A stretch of 64,000 nucleotides of DNA from Mobiluncus porci (GTDB taxonomy: Bacteria > Actinomycetota > Actinomycetes > Actinomycetales > Actinomycetaceae). Positions 25,309-34,092 of the stretch are shown piece after piece. Positions within the stretch are counted from its first letter, which is position 1; the number at the start of each line of letters is the position of its first letter. The stretch lies in NCBI RefSeq assembly GCF_009695935.1, contig NZ_VUMY01000009.1, positions 43,452 to 107,451 on the forward strand, written 5' to 3'. The position numbers and the translations under genes were made by a program. Below the pieces are notes generated by a model that was given only the letters and a program-made list of their open reading frames with translations, did no database searches and was not told the origin of the DNA.

Positions 25309-27033
25309 TTATCCTGCTATCAGGGCTAAATTTTCCAGCAGCGCGCGAGAGGAGGCGGGAATCGTTCCGTCGACGAAAGCGTCGGCGCGGATGAGCCAAT
25401 TGCGGGCCTGGGTGAGTTCCCCCACCTGCCAATAGGCCTGTACGAGATAACTGGCTAGACGCAGGGATTGACGGTGTTCATCAAGCTGCTCTCCCACTTC
25501 CAGCAAGGGCAGAGCCGAGTCGATGAGGTCATCCCACTTGCCGGTCATCCCGAGAATGGCCACCTGGTTGGCGCCAAACAGGAGCCGTTCCTTCTTCCCC
25601 GAAATTTCCGGAGGCAGAGAATCGAAATCGAAGCTGGCCGTGGCCTTACCGAAACGCTGGAGCGCCGCTTGGCCCTTGGTGAAATCCAAGAGGTGAAATT
25701 CTGGGACGGGTTTCTGGGTCCAAGCCGGATCATCAAGGGGCGGCAGGAGCCACGTGGTGCTCGTTTGGTCAAGTCCCAGTTCAGTGAGGAGTTCCTCCAC
25801 CGCAAGGTGCGCCTCTATCAGGGGCTTCACCTTGCTGAAGTCGCACATGGGCGGCTCGCGCAGACTCTCCGCAGTGCGAGTGGAGACGGTGTTATTAGCG
25901 TTGCGGGCATCAAATGCCAGCGACAGGCGTCGCGCCACCCGTTCCAGGCGAACCTGGGCGGTGGCGAGAGTGTCGCTGGGCTGAATCGTCTCGAAGGGCA
26001 GCCACTGGTTTTCTCCACTAATCGTGAAACCCAGCGTGGGGATGGGGGCGCCGGTGCCGATATAGGCACCTACCGCTCGTTTCAGGAAAGTCGCTCCCGC
26101 TCGGGTAGAGACCAGTAAATCCCAGGGATCTTCCGGGTTGGAAAACCAATGCGCGTGGGTGCCGAGCATCTCCAATCCCTCCGACAGGTTCCAGGTTGCG
26201 GCGCAATACCGCAGGTGAGCGGCAATGTCGCCGAGATATTGGGAGGTTTCGCTTTGCTGACGGTAACTCCGCTCGTGAGCCCGCCACGCGGCATCTCCTT
26301 CCGCAGCCCAAGCCAGCGGGAGCATCAAAAGGGTATTGATGTCATCGGGTCGCAAGCATTGCCAGCCGGCCTCCGCAGTGCGTTCCAAAGCGTCACGGTA
26401 GAGAGCCAGGGCGTGGGCATATTCGGAAGAATTCACGGCCCAAGCAATGCGGGAACGAAAATGGTGGAGAGGACAGTCGATTTCGTCGTTCACCACTCGA
26501 GGAATTTCCTCCAGCTCGGCGACAATATCGAGGGACTCTCGCGCCGCGAGGCGGTGGCCGAGACCCAGTTCAACCTGGTGGCGCGTCATTTGGCGAGAAT
26601 GCAAGCCGATTCCCGCGTCCACGGCGTAATGCTCGGTCCAAAACAAGAGGTTATTGATGATTTCCGCCGGAACTTTCGGGTGACGCGCTGCCAGAACCGG
26701 AATTTGGAGCATCTGGGTCGCCAGGGTCAGGGCCTGTTCCTCATTCGGGTTCACTTCCCCGTGGGCGATTTCGTCAAGAATCCACGAAAACGTGGCCAGG
26801 GCATACTCCGTGTCTCCCGACTCCAAGGAATCCCACACGATTTCGAGGCGCACGGAGATCTCCATGTCTTCCAGGCCGTGTTTGGAGGCGAGCCGAGCCA
26901 AATCCAAGAGATGACGAAGCCGTTCCTCACCCAAGGGCTCACCCAGGGTTTCGGCCATCTCATTTTGAATTTGGGCAGCCAAGAGTTCCGGATCCACTCC
27001 GGGAACAAAACCTTGGGTCTCGAAAAAGCTCAC
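25309..27033 (-). CDS. helical-repeat (TPR-like) protein 3 of unknown function
   Basis: A 574 aa all-helical protein, first gene of the minus-strand cluster, starting with GTG (VSFFETQGFVPGVDPELL). The segment PLAWAAEGDAAWRAHERSY ... HWFSNPEDPWDLLVSTR corresponds to PGLVAEKAWQVAWEAHLISY ... IRHAHDPWDLLCGIR in the divergent gene at 27159. Those two are therefore also paralogues. Repeats of about 34-40 residues are visible throughout, with no enzyme signature. Its start is 126 bases from the divergent gene, leaving room for a shared control region. Confidence 0.75.
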   Translation of the reverse strand: MSFFETQGFVPGVDPELLAAQIQNEMAETLGEPLGEERLRHLLDLARLASKHGLEDMEISVRLEIVWDSLESGDTEYALATFSWILDEIAHGEVNPNEEQALTLATQMLQIPVLAARHPKVPAEIINNLLFWTEHYAVDAGIGLHSRQMTRHQVELGLGHRLAARESLDIVAELEEIPRVVNDEIDCPLHHFRSRIAWAVNSSEYAHALALYRDALERTAEAGWQCLRPDDINTLLMLPLAWAAEGDAAWRAHERSYRQQSETSQYLGDIAAHLRYCAATWNLSEGLEMLGTHAHWFSNPEDPWDLLVSTRAGATFLKRAVGAYIGTGAPIPTLGFTISGENQWLPFETIQPSDTLATAQVRLERVARRLSLAFDARNANNTVSTRTAESLREPPMCDFSKVKPLIEAHLAVEELLTELGLDQTSTTWLLPPLDDPAWTQKPVPEFHLLDFTKGQAALQRFGKATASFDFDSLPPEISGKKERLLFGANQVAILGMTGKWDDLIDSALPLLEVGEQLDEHRQSLRLASYLVQAYWQVGELTQARNWLIRADAFVDGTIPASSRALLENLALIAG

Positions 27034-27158
27034 TTTCCTAATCCTAGAGTGAGTTTTTGCTCTGTCCTAAAAACTCGCGGGGGTGTCGCGGCGCGTCACA
27101 GCCCAAAATGGGGCCAGCCCCGATAAGGTAGCCTTGGAAAGCAGGGGAGGGGGTCTTG

Positions 27159-28544
27159 ATGGAATCATATTCTGCCGCGGTTCTAGCCACACAGCTCATG
27201 AACGCCAGTTCGATTCCCCCGGGAATTCCCCGCACCAAAGCAACCCTCGACGTGGTCAATGCAGCTAAAGAGGCCGGATTCGACGATCTGTTGGCCCAAG
27301 CGGAGCTGGAGCTCATCGGGTGCTACCTAGAAGGACGCAACTCCGGTAAAGCGCTGGAGGCTTTTTCTTCGACCCTCACCAGGCTGCTCTACCGCCCCGA
27401 GCTCTACGATTTTCGAGAAATCTCCCAACTGGGGAGATTTTTCCCCGCCGTGATAGTGAGTGCCTGTCATCATCCGGATGTTCCTCTGTCGCTCATCAAC
27501 CATCTCCTGGTGGGACTAGAGGCTTTCCAAGAAACTCTCGCGCCTACGCCGGCAGCCTCGGATTATCTGCGCCACCAAGTGCGGCTGGCTCTCGGCCGGA
27601 GCATTGCGGACCGCACCTACCTTGACCACGCGATAGACCGCATTAGTCCGGCTGATTCTCATTCCTTGCAGCGCGCTATTGACATCACCCAGATTGAGAT
27701 GGCGATAGGGGCCCACCCCGAGATGGCACTGGAAGTCTCCTGGCGGATGTTAACCCACGAGATTCCTGCCGCCCAGAAAGCCCGCCTCTTGCGGGTCATG
27801 CTTCCCGGGTTGGTTGCTGAGAAGGCTTGGCAGGTAGCGTGGGAGGCTCATCTGATTTCTTATGAATACGATCGGGACAGTGGAAGGCTTACCGATTTGG
27901 CGGAGCATTTTCGTTTCCTGGCAGTTACGGGAATGTGGCGGCGTCTGGCTCTCGTGTTGGAACGTCACCTGTCTTTGATTCGCCATGCGCATGATCCGTG
28001 GGATTTACTCTGTGGGATACGGGGAATTGTGGGGGCTCTGGAGTCCTTGGATTTGAACGGATACGGCGGCTATCAGTTGAAGGTTTCCCTAGCGGGTTCC
28101 TCGCGTTTTCATGAACTTCCGGCCCTGGTCAGACCGACCGTTCGGGAGGCCAGAGACCTCTTGGGAGAAGCGCTTAGTGGTTTGGCCAGCCGTTTTGATG
28201 AGCGCAACGGGACAGTAGAAGTGTCTGTTTCCCTCGGGTTACTCGATTTCGAGCCTCTACCAGACGGGATTCTCCTCGCCGGAAACGAGGGGGATGCCAG
28301 GTTCTTGGCTAGACTTTTGCGGGCGCGCGCCCTGCTGGAATGCGACCAGGGCTTTGACGCGCTGCTGTTGTTGGGGGGACTGGAACAGACGAACTTTCCT
28401 TCCGTGTCGCGCCTCGCTCCGGAGATCCGGATGCTGACTGCGTTGGCCCGTATGCAGATGAGCCACGACGCCGCCGACCACCTGGAATCCCGCGGAGAGG
28501 GGTCGGGAGACGAAGCCGGTGAGGAATCCCGCGAAGCCAGTTGA
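27159..28544 (+). CDS. helical-repeat (TPR-like) protein 4 of unknown function
   Basis: A 461 aa helical-repeat protein, divergent from proteins 1-3 and paralogous to protein 3 through the DPWDLL region (about residue 280) and the preceding helices. The ATG at 27159 is chosen because GGAGGGGG lies five bases upstream; an adjacent in-frame TTG is less likely. The C-terminal 30 residues are acidic and probably disordered (ESRGEGSGDEAGEESREAS). It has no export signal or catalytic motif. It ends 46 bases before miaB and may share transcripts with it. Confidence 0.73.
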   Translation: MESYSAAVLATQLMNASSIPPGIPRTKATLDVVNAAKEAGFDDLLAQAELELIGCYLEGRNSGKALEAFSSTLTRLLYRPELYDFREISQLGRFFPAVIVSACHHPDVPLSLINHLLVGLEAFQETLAPTPAASDYLRHQVRLALGRSIADRTYLDHAIDRISPADSHSLQRAIDITQIEMAIGAHPEMALEVSWRMLTHEIPAAQKARLLRVMLPGLVAEKAWQVAWEAHLISYEYDRDSGRLTDLAEHFRFLAVTGMWRRLALVLERHLSLIRHAHDPWDLLCGIRGIVGALESLDLNGYGGYQLKVSLAGSSRFHELPALVRPTVREARDLLGEALSGLASRFDERNGTVEVSVSLGLLDFEPLPDGILLAGNEGDARFLARLLRARALLECDQGFDALLLLGGLEQTNFPSVSRLAPEIRMLTALARMQMSHDAADHLESRGEGSGDEAGEESREAS

Positions 28545-28590
28545 TTGCTTCACATTGGTGGTATCGGGGCTTACGGCTTAGAATATCTCG

Positions 28591-30141
28591 GTGACTAATC
28601 CAGCCATTTCCCAAGATTTTTCCGTCTCCAGCCTAGAAACGACAACCCCAGACTTGCCGCGCACCTATCACGTCGTGACGCTCGGATGTCAGATGAATGA
28701 ACACGACTCGGAGCGGATGGCGGGATTGTTGGACGCCGAAGGCATGGTGCCGGTGGCGAACGTTCCTGAAAAGGCCGCGCGGGCGACGAACGCGGGTGAC
28801 GGGGGAGCCGATGTGGTGGTTTTGAACACCTGTTCCGTCAGGGAAAACGCGGCAACAAAGCTCTACGGTCATCTCGGCCAATTGGCGGACGTGAAACGGA
28901 ACCGGCCCGGCATGATGATTGCGGTGGGGGGATGTTTCGCTCAGCAAGAGGGCAACGCGATTTTAAAGCGAGCCCCCTGGGTGGACGCCATTTTCGGAAC
29001 CCACAATATCGACGTCCTGCCGGTGCTTTTGAAGCGTGCCGCCCACAACCAGGAGGCCGCGGTTGAACTCGAAGAAACCCTGAAAGTATTTCCTTCTGTG
29101 CTTCCCGCCCACCGCGTTTCTCCGGCCTCTGCCTGGGTATCAATCAGCGTCGGCTGCAACAACACTTGCACGTTTTGTATCGTCCCGAGCCTGCGCGGGC
29201 GTGAACGCGACCGAGAACCCGCGGAGATTTTGGAGGAGGTCAAAGCGGTGGTGGATGCCGGAGCGCAAGAAGTGACTTTGCTCGGCCAAAATGTGAACTC
29301 TTACGGGGCAGGATTTGGCAGACGCGGGGCTTTCGCGGAGCTCTTGCGGGGAGTCGGCGCGGTGACGGGCCTGGAACGTTTGCGCTTTACTTCCCCGCAT
29401 CCGGCCGCCTTCACCGAAGATGTCATCGAGGCAATGGCCGAAACACCCACCGTCATGCCTTCACTGCATTTCCCGCTCCAATCCGGATCTGACAGGGTTT
29501 TGCGTCAAATGCGGCGTTCCTATCGGGTGGAGCGATTCTTACGGATTCTTAGAGACGTGCGCGAGGCGATTCCCGAGGCAGCCATAACGACCGACGTCAT
29601 TGTGGGTTTCCCCGGGGAAACCGAGGAGGATTTTCAAGCGACTCTCGACGTTTTAGAAGAAGCCCGTTTCGCGGCGGCCTTCACTTTCATCTATTCACGG
29701 CGTCCCGGAACGCCCGCTGCGGACCGCGAAGACCAGGTAGACCCGGAAGTCATCAGCGAACGCTACCGTCGCCTACTTGACCTGCAAGAACGCATCTCGA
29801 CCGAGGAAAACGAGGCTCAGGAAGGCAAAACCATCGAGGTTCTCGTCGGCGCGGAAGGCACTAAAGATCAGGCCACCGGCCGGATGAGCGGGCGGGCGCG
29901 GGACAACCGACTCGTGCATTTTGCGCTCCCCGCTGACGGTAGCGCCTCCGCGCCGCGGCCCGGCGATTTCGTGACCGTCCAGGTCACTCATGGTGCCCCG
30001 CATCATCTCGTCGCTGATTCCGCTCTCGAGCCGGACGGTCTTTTCGAGGTGCGGCGAACGCGCGCCGGCGACCTCTGGGAGGCGACACATTCTCCGGCTC
30101 CCACAGGCACCCTTCTAGGATTACCCATATTACAGTCCTGA
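28591..30141 (+). CDS. miaB: tRNA methylthiotransferase MiaB
   Basis: A 516 aa radical-SAM enzyme that adds a methylthio group to i6A37 of tRNA. The UPF0004 domain has cluster cysteines C33 (LGCQMNEHD), C81 (NTCSVREN) and C115 (GGCFAQQ). The radical SAM cluster is C189/C193/C196 (CNNTCTFC). A TRAM domain ends the protein ([13 protein letters not shown]...). A short Gly/Ala insertion lies before the second cysteine. The start is GTG with a weak leader; an in-gene start nearer [13 protein letters not shown] is possible. It acts after MiaA, whose gene lies downstream across a 366-base repeat-bearing gap. Confidence 0.95.
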   Translation: MTNPAISQDFSVSSLETTTPDLPRTYHVVTLGCQMNEHDSERMAGLLDAEGMVPVANVPEKAARATNAGDGGADVVVLNTCSVRENAATKLYGHLGQLADVKRNRPGMMIAVGGCFAQQEGNAILKRAPWVDAIFGTHNIDVLPVLLKRAAHNQEAAVELEETLKVFPSVLPAHRVSPASAWVSISVGCNNTCTFCIVPSLRGRERDREPAEILEEVKAVVDAGAQEVTLLGQNVNSYGAGFGRRGAFAELLRGVGAVTGLERLRFTSPHPAAFTEDVIEAMAETPTVMPSLHFPLQSGSDRVLRQMRRSYRVERFLRILRDVREAIPEAAITTDVIVGFPGETEEDFQATLDVLEEARFAAAFTFIYSRRPGTPAADREDQVDPEVISERYRRLLDLQERISTEENEAQEGKTIEVLVGAEGTKDQATGRMSGRARDNRLVHFALPADGSASAPRPGDFVTVQVTHGAPHHLVADSALEPDGLFEVRRTRAGDLWEATHSPAPTGTLLGLPILQS

Positions 30142-30209
30142 GCTATTAACGTAAGGTAGGAGAAGCACGAGTGCGACGCGGAGCGTTCGGGAGGGCTCGC
30201 AGCAGCGGG

Positions 30210-30286
30210 GCGCGGCGGCAACACGAGCCGCCGCGTAAAACGGCGGAGCCGAATAAGAAACGCGAAAGCGTTTCCGGCGAAGCACC
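30210..30286 (+). ncRNA. structured intergenic repeat, copy 1
   Basis: A 10 bp stem (GCGCGGCGGC 30210-30219 with GCCGCCGCGT 30227-30236) is followed by the conserved block GGCGGAGC. A second stem is GAAACGC-GAAA-GCGTTTC, closed by a GNRA-type tetraloop (257-274 of the 30 kb count). The conserved tail GGCGAAGCACC ends it. The same order of parts recurs at 30342-30433 with different stem sequences. That pattern suggests a conserved RNA or DNA structure rather than protein coding. The RNA label is an inference. Confidence 0.5.
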
Positions 30287-30341
30287 GTTTGAGAAAGGGT
30301 CCTATTGTGGTGGGGAGCGAAGCGACGCCGACACAATGTGG

Positions 30342-30433
30342 GCGCGGTGGCATCGCGCGGAGCGCGAGTGAGCCGCCGCGTAACTGGCGGAGCGGATCAA
30401 ACGACGGCAATTAGCCGTCGTCCGCGAAGCACC
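30342..30433 (+). ncRNA. structured intergenic repeat, copy 2
   Basis: This copy has the first stem GCGCGGTGGC/GCCGCCGCGT, its loop holding an extra CGCGC-GGA-GCGCG hairpin. GGCGGAGC follows, then a second stem ACGACGGC/GCCGTCGT (30401-30421) that differs completely in sequence from copy 1. The tail GCGAAGCACC and an A/T-rich TAATAAAAA end it. Between the copies, ATTGTG/CACAAT (30304-30309, 30332-30337) encloses a shorter related block GGAGCGAAGCG. It lies 74 bases before miaA. Confidence 0.5.
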
Positions 30434-30507
30434 TAATAAAAACTCCCTCGCTGGCTGCAAGAGCCCCTCCCGCGCGACGCAAGCCCGACAGGAAGGAATG
30501 AACCTTA

Positions 30508-31467
30508 ATGCTTGTGACGATTGTGGGGCCGACGGCGAGTGGAAAAAGCGATTTAGCGCTGGATCTCGCTGAGGCTCTCCTGGCCGAGGCTGCGTTCACC
30601 AAGCGCTTCCCTGGCGGGGTCGAAATCGTTGGCGCCGATGCCTTCCAGCTCTATAGGGGAATGGATATCGGCACGGCGAAAACTCCGCCCGAAGAGCGCC
30701 GTGGCATCCCTCACCACCAGATTGATGTGCTGTGGCCCGATACGGAGGCCTCGGTGGCGGCTTACCAGCGCCACGCCCGTGAGGATGTCCTCGCTATCCA
30801 AAACCGTCAGGCTTTGCCGCTAGTGGTGGGGGGTAGCGGGCTTTATGTGCGGGCGCTTACTGATAACTTGGAATTTCCTCCGACCGATCCGGAGGTGCGA
30901 GCCCACTTTCAGCAACTTGCCGACCGCGAGGGAGGGGAGAAACTCCACGAAATGCTGGAGGCCTGCGACCCGCAGGCGGCCGCTCAAATCGAGCCAAAAA
31001 ATACGCGGAGACTGGTGCGCGCTCTCGAAGTGATTGAACTCACGGGGAAGCCTTTCACCGCCACTTTGCCTGATGGTACCTACTGGCAGAAAGACACTCG
31101 CCAGTTCTATTTGATCCCAGACCCGCAAGTTCTTGATGAGCGGATTAACGCCCGCGCGAAAGCCATGTTTGTCGGCGGGCTCCTTGATGAAACTGAAAAA
31201 CTCCTCGCAGACCAAGCCCATCCCTTGGGGGTGACTGCGGCAAAAGCGACGGGTTACCGCGAGGCCATTGCGGTATTGCGCGGAGACATGACCGTTCCTG
31301 AGGCGGTCGAGTCCACAGCGCTTTCAACCCGACAGCTGTCGCGGCGCCAAATCAAATGGTTCCGCCGTGACAAACGCCTCGTTTCCTTGCATCCCGAGGT
31401 GGGACTGAACCGAGAAACAATCATGGAAGACATTGTGACTCTGGAGTCACGCGAGAGCAGAACTTGA
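30508..31467 (+). CDS. miaA: tRNA dimethylallyltransferase MiaA
   Basis: A 319 aa enzyme that transfers the dimethylallyl group to A37 of tRNAs reading UNN codons. The P-loop is GPTASGKSDLALDL at the N-terminus. DAFQLYRGMDIGTAKTP and GIPHHQIDVLWP are the substrate-binding motifs, with GGSGLYVRAL and the C-terminal KATGYREAI and RRQIKWFRRD tRNA-contact motifs. It is full length. It makes the substrate for MiaB, encoded upstream. It converges with the YbjN-type gene, the two stops being directly adjacent. Confidence 0.95.
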   Translation: MLVTIVGPTASGKSDLALDLAEALLAEAAFTKRFPGGVEIVGADAFQLYRGMDIGTAKTPPEERRGIPHHQIDVLWPDTEASVAAYQRHAREDVLAIQNRQALPLVVGGSGLYVRALTDNLEFPPTDPEVRAHFQQLADREGGEKLHEMLEACDPQAAAQIEPKNTRRLVRALEVIELTGKPFTATLPDGTYWQKDTRQFYLIPDPQVLDERINARAKAMFVGGLLDETEKLLADQAHPLGVTAAKATGYREAIAVLRGDMTVPEAVESTALSTRQLSRRQIKWFRRDKRLVSLHPEVGLNRETIMEDIVTLESRESRT

Positions 31468-32397
31468 TTACCCAAACAAACGGGGATGCTTATTGACGAA
31501 GTGGGAGAACAAATCCGCCCCGACACCCATCCCGACGAGGATCTGGGTATCCAACTGGCGTTCCGACAGGCCCTCACCGGTGGAAATCAGGTAGTCAAAC
31601 CGCAGGTACGGGTGGTTTCGCATTCCCATAATGCTGGTCGTTCCGAGGCAGTTATACCAGTTAGAGCCGTTGACCGCGAGGAACAAATCCTCTGCGGATG
31701 CCGGACGCGGCAACTCCACCAAAGTGGAGACGGACATCCAGGTATCCTCTCCGAAGAGTCGCAATACCGTTCCTTGTGAACTGTCCAGGAGACGGAAGAC
31801 GGTACCGTCACGTTGCACGCGAAGTTGCAGACGCCCGCAGGCCGCCTCTACAAAATCGGCATCCACCGGATGAGTGGTGGAGTTATCAGAAAAACCGACC
31901 GGCATCTGGAGGACGTGCTGTTTTTTAAGCAAATTTTGGTGGAAGAAGTATTTGTTCGGCGGGGGAGTCCAAGCGAAATCCGACTCCAGCCTAGACGTGA
32001 AACGCTCCAACATAATCAGCGATAGCAGGAGGCTCGCCTCCAACTGTTGATTTCCCATCCCGGCGGCCACTTGCAGACCGGTTTGGGTACAGATGTGAAA
32101 GTGATCCCCGTGGTCATTAACCACTGCTCGCGGGCCGACGGCTTCGCGGTTGTGGTGGGAAATATAGGGGAAAAGCTCTGCTTGCTGGTGGGCGTCAATG
32201 ACCCCGCGCCACACGCTGCGAACCCGCAAAACCCCCGTCACCAGGTCTATGTAGCTGGTGGCGGTCTCGCCCGGTACCATTACCGTGCGCATCGAATTGT
32301 AAACGTCCACGACATAGTTGCGGCCAGTGCTGTCTAAAGCATCACAGATGCGATCTAGCGTGACCACTTTCGGACGTTGTGCGGTCAACTGCGGCAT
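31468..32397 (-). CDS. YbjN-domain protein, two tandem domains
   Basis: A 309 aa cytoplasmic protein that looks like two YbjN-type (type III chaperone-like) domains in tandem. The first is about 1-150 (LDRICDALDSTGRNYVVD... QLEASLLLSLIMLERFTSRLE) and the second about 175-305 (VDADFVEAACGRLQLRVQRDGTV... LVGMGVGADLFSHF). Actinobacterial genomes often carry YbjN genes near miaA, where they are annotated as sensory or chaperone-like proteins without proven function. No membrane segment is seen. The domain call is by pattern and moderately sure. Confidence 0.65.
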   Translation of the reverse strand: MPQLTAQRPKVVTLDRICDALDSTGRNYVVDVYNSMRTVMVPGETATSYIDLVTGVLRVRSVWRGVIDAHQQAELFPYISHHNREAVGPRAVVNDHGDHFHICTQTGLQVAAGMGNQQLEASLLLSLIMLERFTSRLESDFAWTPPPNKYFFHQNLLKKQHVLQMPVGFSDNSTTHPVDADFVEAACGRLQLRVQRDGTVFRLLDSSQGTVLRLFGEDTWMSVSTLVELPRPASAEDLFLAVNGSNWYNCLGTTSIMGMRNHPYLRFDYLISTGEGLSERQLDTQILVGMGVGADLFSHFVNKHPRLFG

Positions 32398-32469
32398 AGC
32401 TAAATGTTAGTTGGATAGCGAGAAAATAGGGCCGAAACCGCGGAAGTAAAATCCGGAAGTTCCAAAAAA

Positions 32470-33102
32470 TTAGAGTTTTCGGAGAAGTTTCAAGACTCGA
32501 AAACCCTTTGAGGAAGCGATTTTTTCGCCGTTCCAGCCGTTATTAAGCGCCCAATCCAAGAAAGGGTCAGAGCCTAGATTCTTCCCCATTACGAGATACG
32601 CCTCGCCGCCGATCTTCAGTTTTTCACGCCAGGCGTCCCACAGGTTGTGAAGTGCGGTTTTTCCGATTCTTACCGGCGGATTTGACCAAATGACATCAAT
32701 CGATGCCGCAGAAAGCTCCGCGAAGGCTCCGGCCTCATCAAGGACCCGCACGTTGGGTAGCCCATTGGCCTTAGCATTTATTGCCGTGAGCTCGCGGGCG
32801 CGCGCATTCACATCCACCGCCAGAATCTCAGCTTCGGGCCGCAACCGCGCCATCACCAGCGTGAGCGGTCCCCACCCGCAACCCACATCTACAAAGATCC
32901 CGCTCTCGGGAAGTTCTGGAACCTTACGCAGGAGGACCGACGTGCCTTTATCGAGTCTGTCACCGGAAAAAACTCCCGCTGCAGTGTGTACCTGGAAGGA
33001 CATTCCCGCGAGTTCCACCGCGAGTTCTTTCGGGCGTTCGGCGGAGGAAGGCGCGGCGGTGAAATACTGTTCACCAGGGGATACGTGAGAGTTGGGGGTC
33101 AT
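32470..33102 (-). CDS. RsmC-like class I SAM methyltransferase
   Basis: A 210 aa single-domain methyltransferase. Motif I is DVGCGWGPLTL, the acidic motif II is ILAVDVNARAREL, and the substrate motif IV is SNPPVRIGK. The NPP motif and the following HNLWDAW are typical of the MTS domain of RsmC/RlmG guanine-N2 rRNA methyltransferases. The N-terminal pseudo-MTase domain of E. coli RsmC is absent, as usual in actinobacteria. The start at 33102 (MTPNSHVSPGEQYF) has AAAGGA upstream; a longer frame would overlap the neighbouring gene. The likely target is 16S rRNA, inferred. Confidence 0.82.
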   Translation of the reverse strand: MTPNSHVSPGEQYFTAAPSSAERPKELAVELAGMSFQVHTAAGVFSGDRLDKGTSVLLRKVPELPESGIFVDVGCGWGPLTLVMARLRPEAEILAVDVNARARELTAINAKANGLPNVRVLDEAGAFAELSAASIDVIWSNPPVRIGKTALHNLWDAWREKLKIGGEAYLVMGKNLGSDPFLDWALNNGWNGEKIASSKGFRVLKLLRKL

Positions 33103-33127
33103 TAGCGGAGTTCCTTTGTTGAATTCA

Positions 33128-34045
33128 TTAAAACAGTTTCGCCACAATCATGGAAAAAAGCGAGGTCAACACGCTCATGACCAGGGCCAGGAAGAAGGCT
33201 CCGAGAACGGAGTGGGTGAAAAAATGTAGACACAGTCCAGCTCCGAGGGCCGAAAACACGAACTCCATAATCCAAGCCGCGGGTTTAGCCAGGCGCATCA
33301 TACCGGCCAGGGCTTGCGCTACTTGGTCTAGGACGACCAAGACGATGGTAATCAACGAGGCGAGTCCGAGGTAGGGCCAAAAATCTTCGAAAACCACCGC
33401 AATTTCGGTCGGTCCCCATCCGGAAAGGAGTAAAACGCACAGGGTGGGGACGATGAGAGCGGCGAGATTTCCAATAATCCGGGCCGCGGTTTCCACCTGG
33501 TTCAACTGGGATGGTGCGGCTGCGGGGGGCGGCGGGGTCGGGGTGGTTGACCGTGGCGCGGCGGGCGCAGGTCTTCCGCTCGGGTGAGGATCAGGTGGAT
33601 TCAACAAGGGAGAGCCAGACCCTGCGGGCGGTTCTTCCCTCAGCGGGGGCTTTACTGGGGGAGAAGCGTAGCGGGTTTCTTCCACGGGAGGCTCAATCGC
33701 CGCCCTATCAGGAGATTCGGGGAGAGGCTTAGCTTTAGAGCGAGGAGGTTCGTGCTTTCGAACCCGTCCCTCGATGACTTTCGGATCTTTTGGTCTGAGC
33801 CGCTCGGGCAGTTTGATTTTCGGGTCGCGACTAGCGGCCTCGAGGATAATTTCCTCCTCCGGTCTCCAATCGGGGACATTGAACAAGGCCTTTTCGCGGC
33901 GCTTCCGATATTCCTTGGCATCACTGGGAATTGGGGCGGTGCGCGGCAGGGACTGACCGAAGGCGGCGCGGCGTCCTCGCTGCGGTGTCGAGTTAGCACC
34001 ATTTTCGGGGGTAGGGTTCGCGTTATCCTTAAAACTCAAAGCCAT
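33128..34045 (-). CDS. proline-rich membrane protein of unknown function
   Basis: A 305 aa protein. The first ~185 residues are hydrophilic, basic and then very rich in proline (residues 110-180), so probably disordered and cytoplasmic. The C-terminal 120 residues form four membrane helices (for example LAALIVPTLCVLLLSGW, YLGLASLITIVLVVLDQVA and VLGAFFLALVMSVLTSLFSMIVAKLF). GAGAGGTGCA precedes the ATG. I do not recognise the family. It reads with the RsmC-like gene 25 bases downstream and is divergent from hflX. Confidence 0.7.
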   Translation of the reverse strand: MALSFKDNANPTPENGANSTPQRGRRAAFGQSLPRTAPIPSDAKEYRKRREKALFNVPDWRPEEEIILEAASRDPKIKLPERLRPKDPKVIEGRVRKHEPPRSKAKPLPESPDRAAIEPPVEETRYASPPVKPPLREEPPAGSGSPLLNPPDPHPSGRPAPAAPRSTTPTPPPPAAAPSQLNQVETAARIIGNLAALIVPTLCVLLLSGWGPTEIAVVFEDFWPYLGLASLITIVLVVLDQVAQALAGMMRLAKPAAWIMEFVFSALGAGLCLHFFTHSVLGAFFLALVMSVLTSLFSMIVAKLF

Positions 34046-34092
34046 TGCACCTCTCGGTCGGTATAGATGAATTTTAACGGAAGGGAACTAAC

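Larger units (their letters stand above)
30142..30507. other. miaB-miaA intergenic region
   Basis: These 366 bases contain no convincing gene; short frames here are GC-biased artefacts of the hairpins. The region consists of the two structured copies, the smaller intermediate hairpin and a possible decayed unit at its start (GAAGCACGAGTGCGACGCGGAGCG near 30163). GGAAGGA near 30491 serves as the ribosome-binding site of miaA. Confidence 0.6.

Noticed and set aside
30003..30410. Reading frames in the miaB-miaA gap (both strands)
   Set aside because: They arise from GC-rich hairpin repeats, start within miaB or lack ribosome-binding sites, and differ between the two repeat copies in a way that does not preserve a protein.
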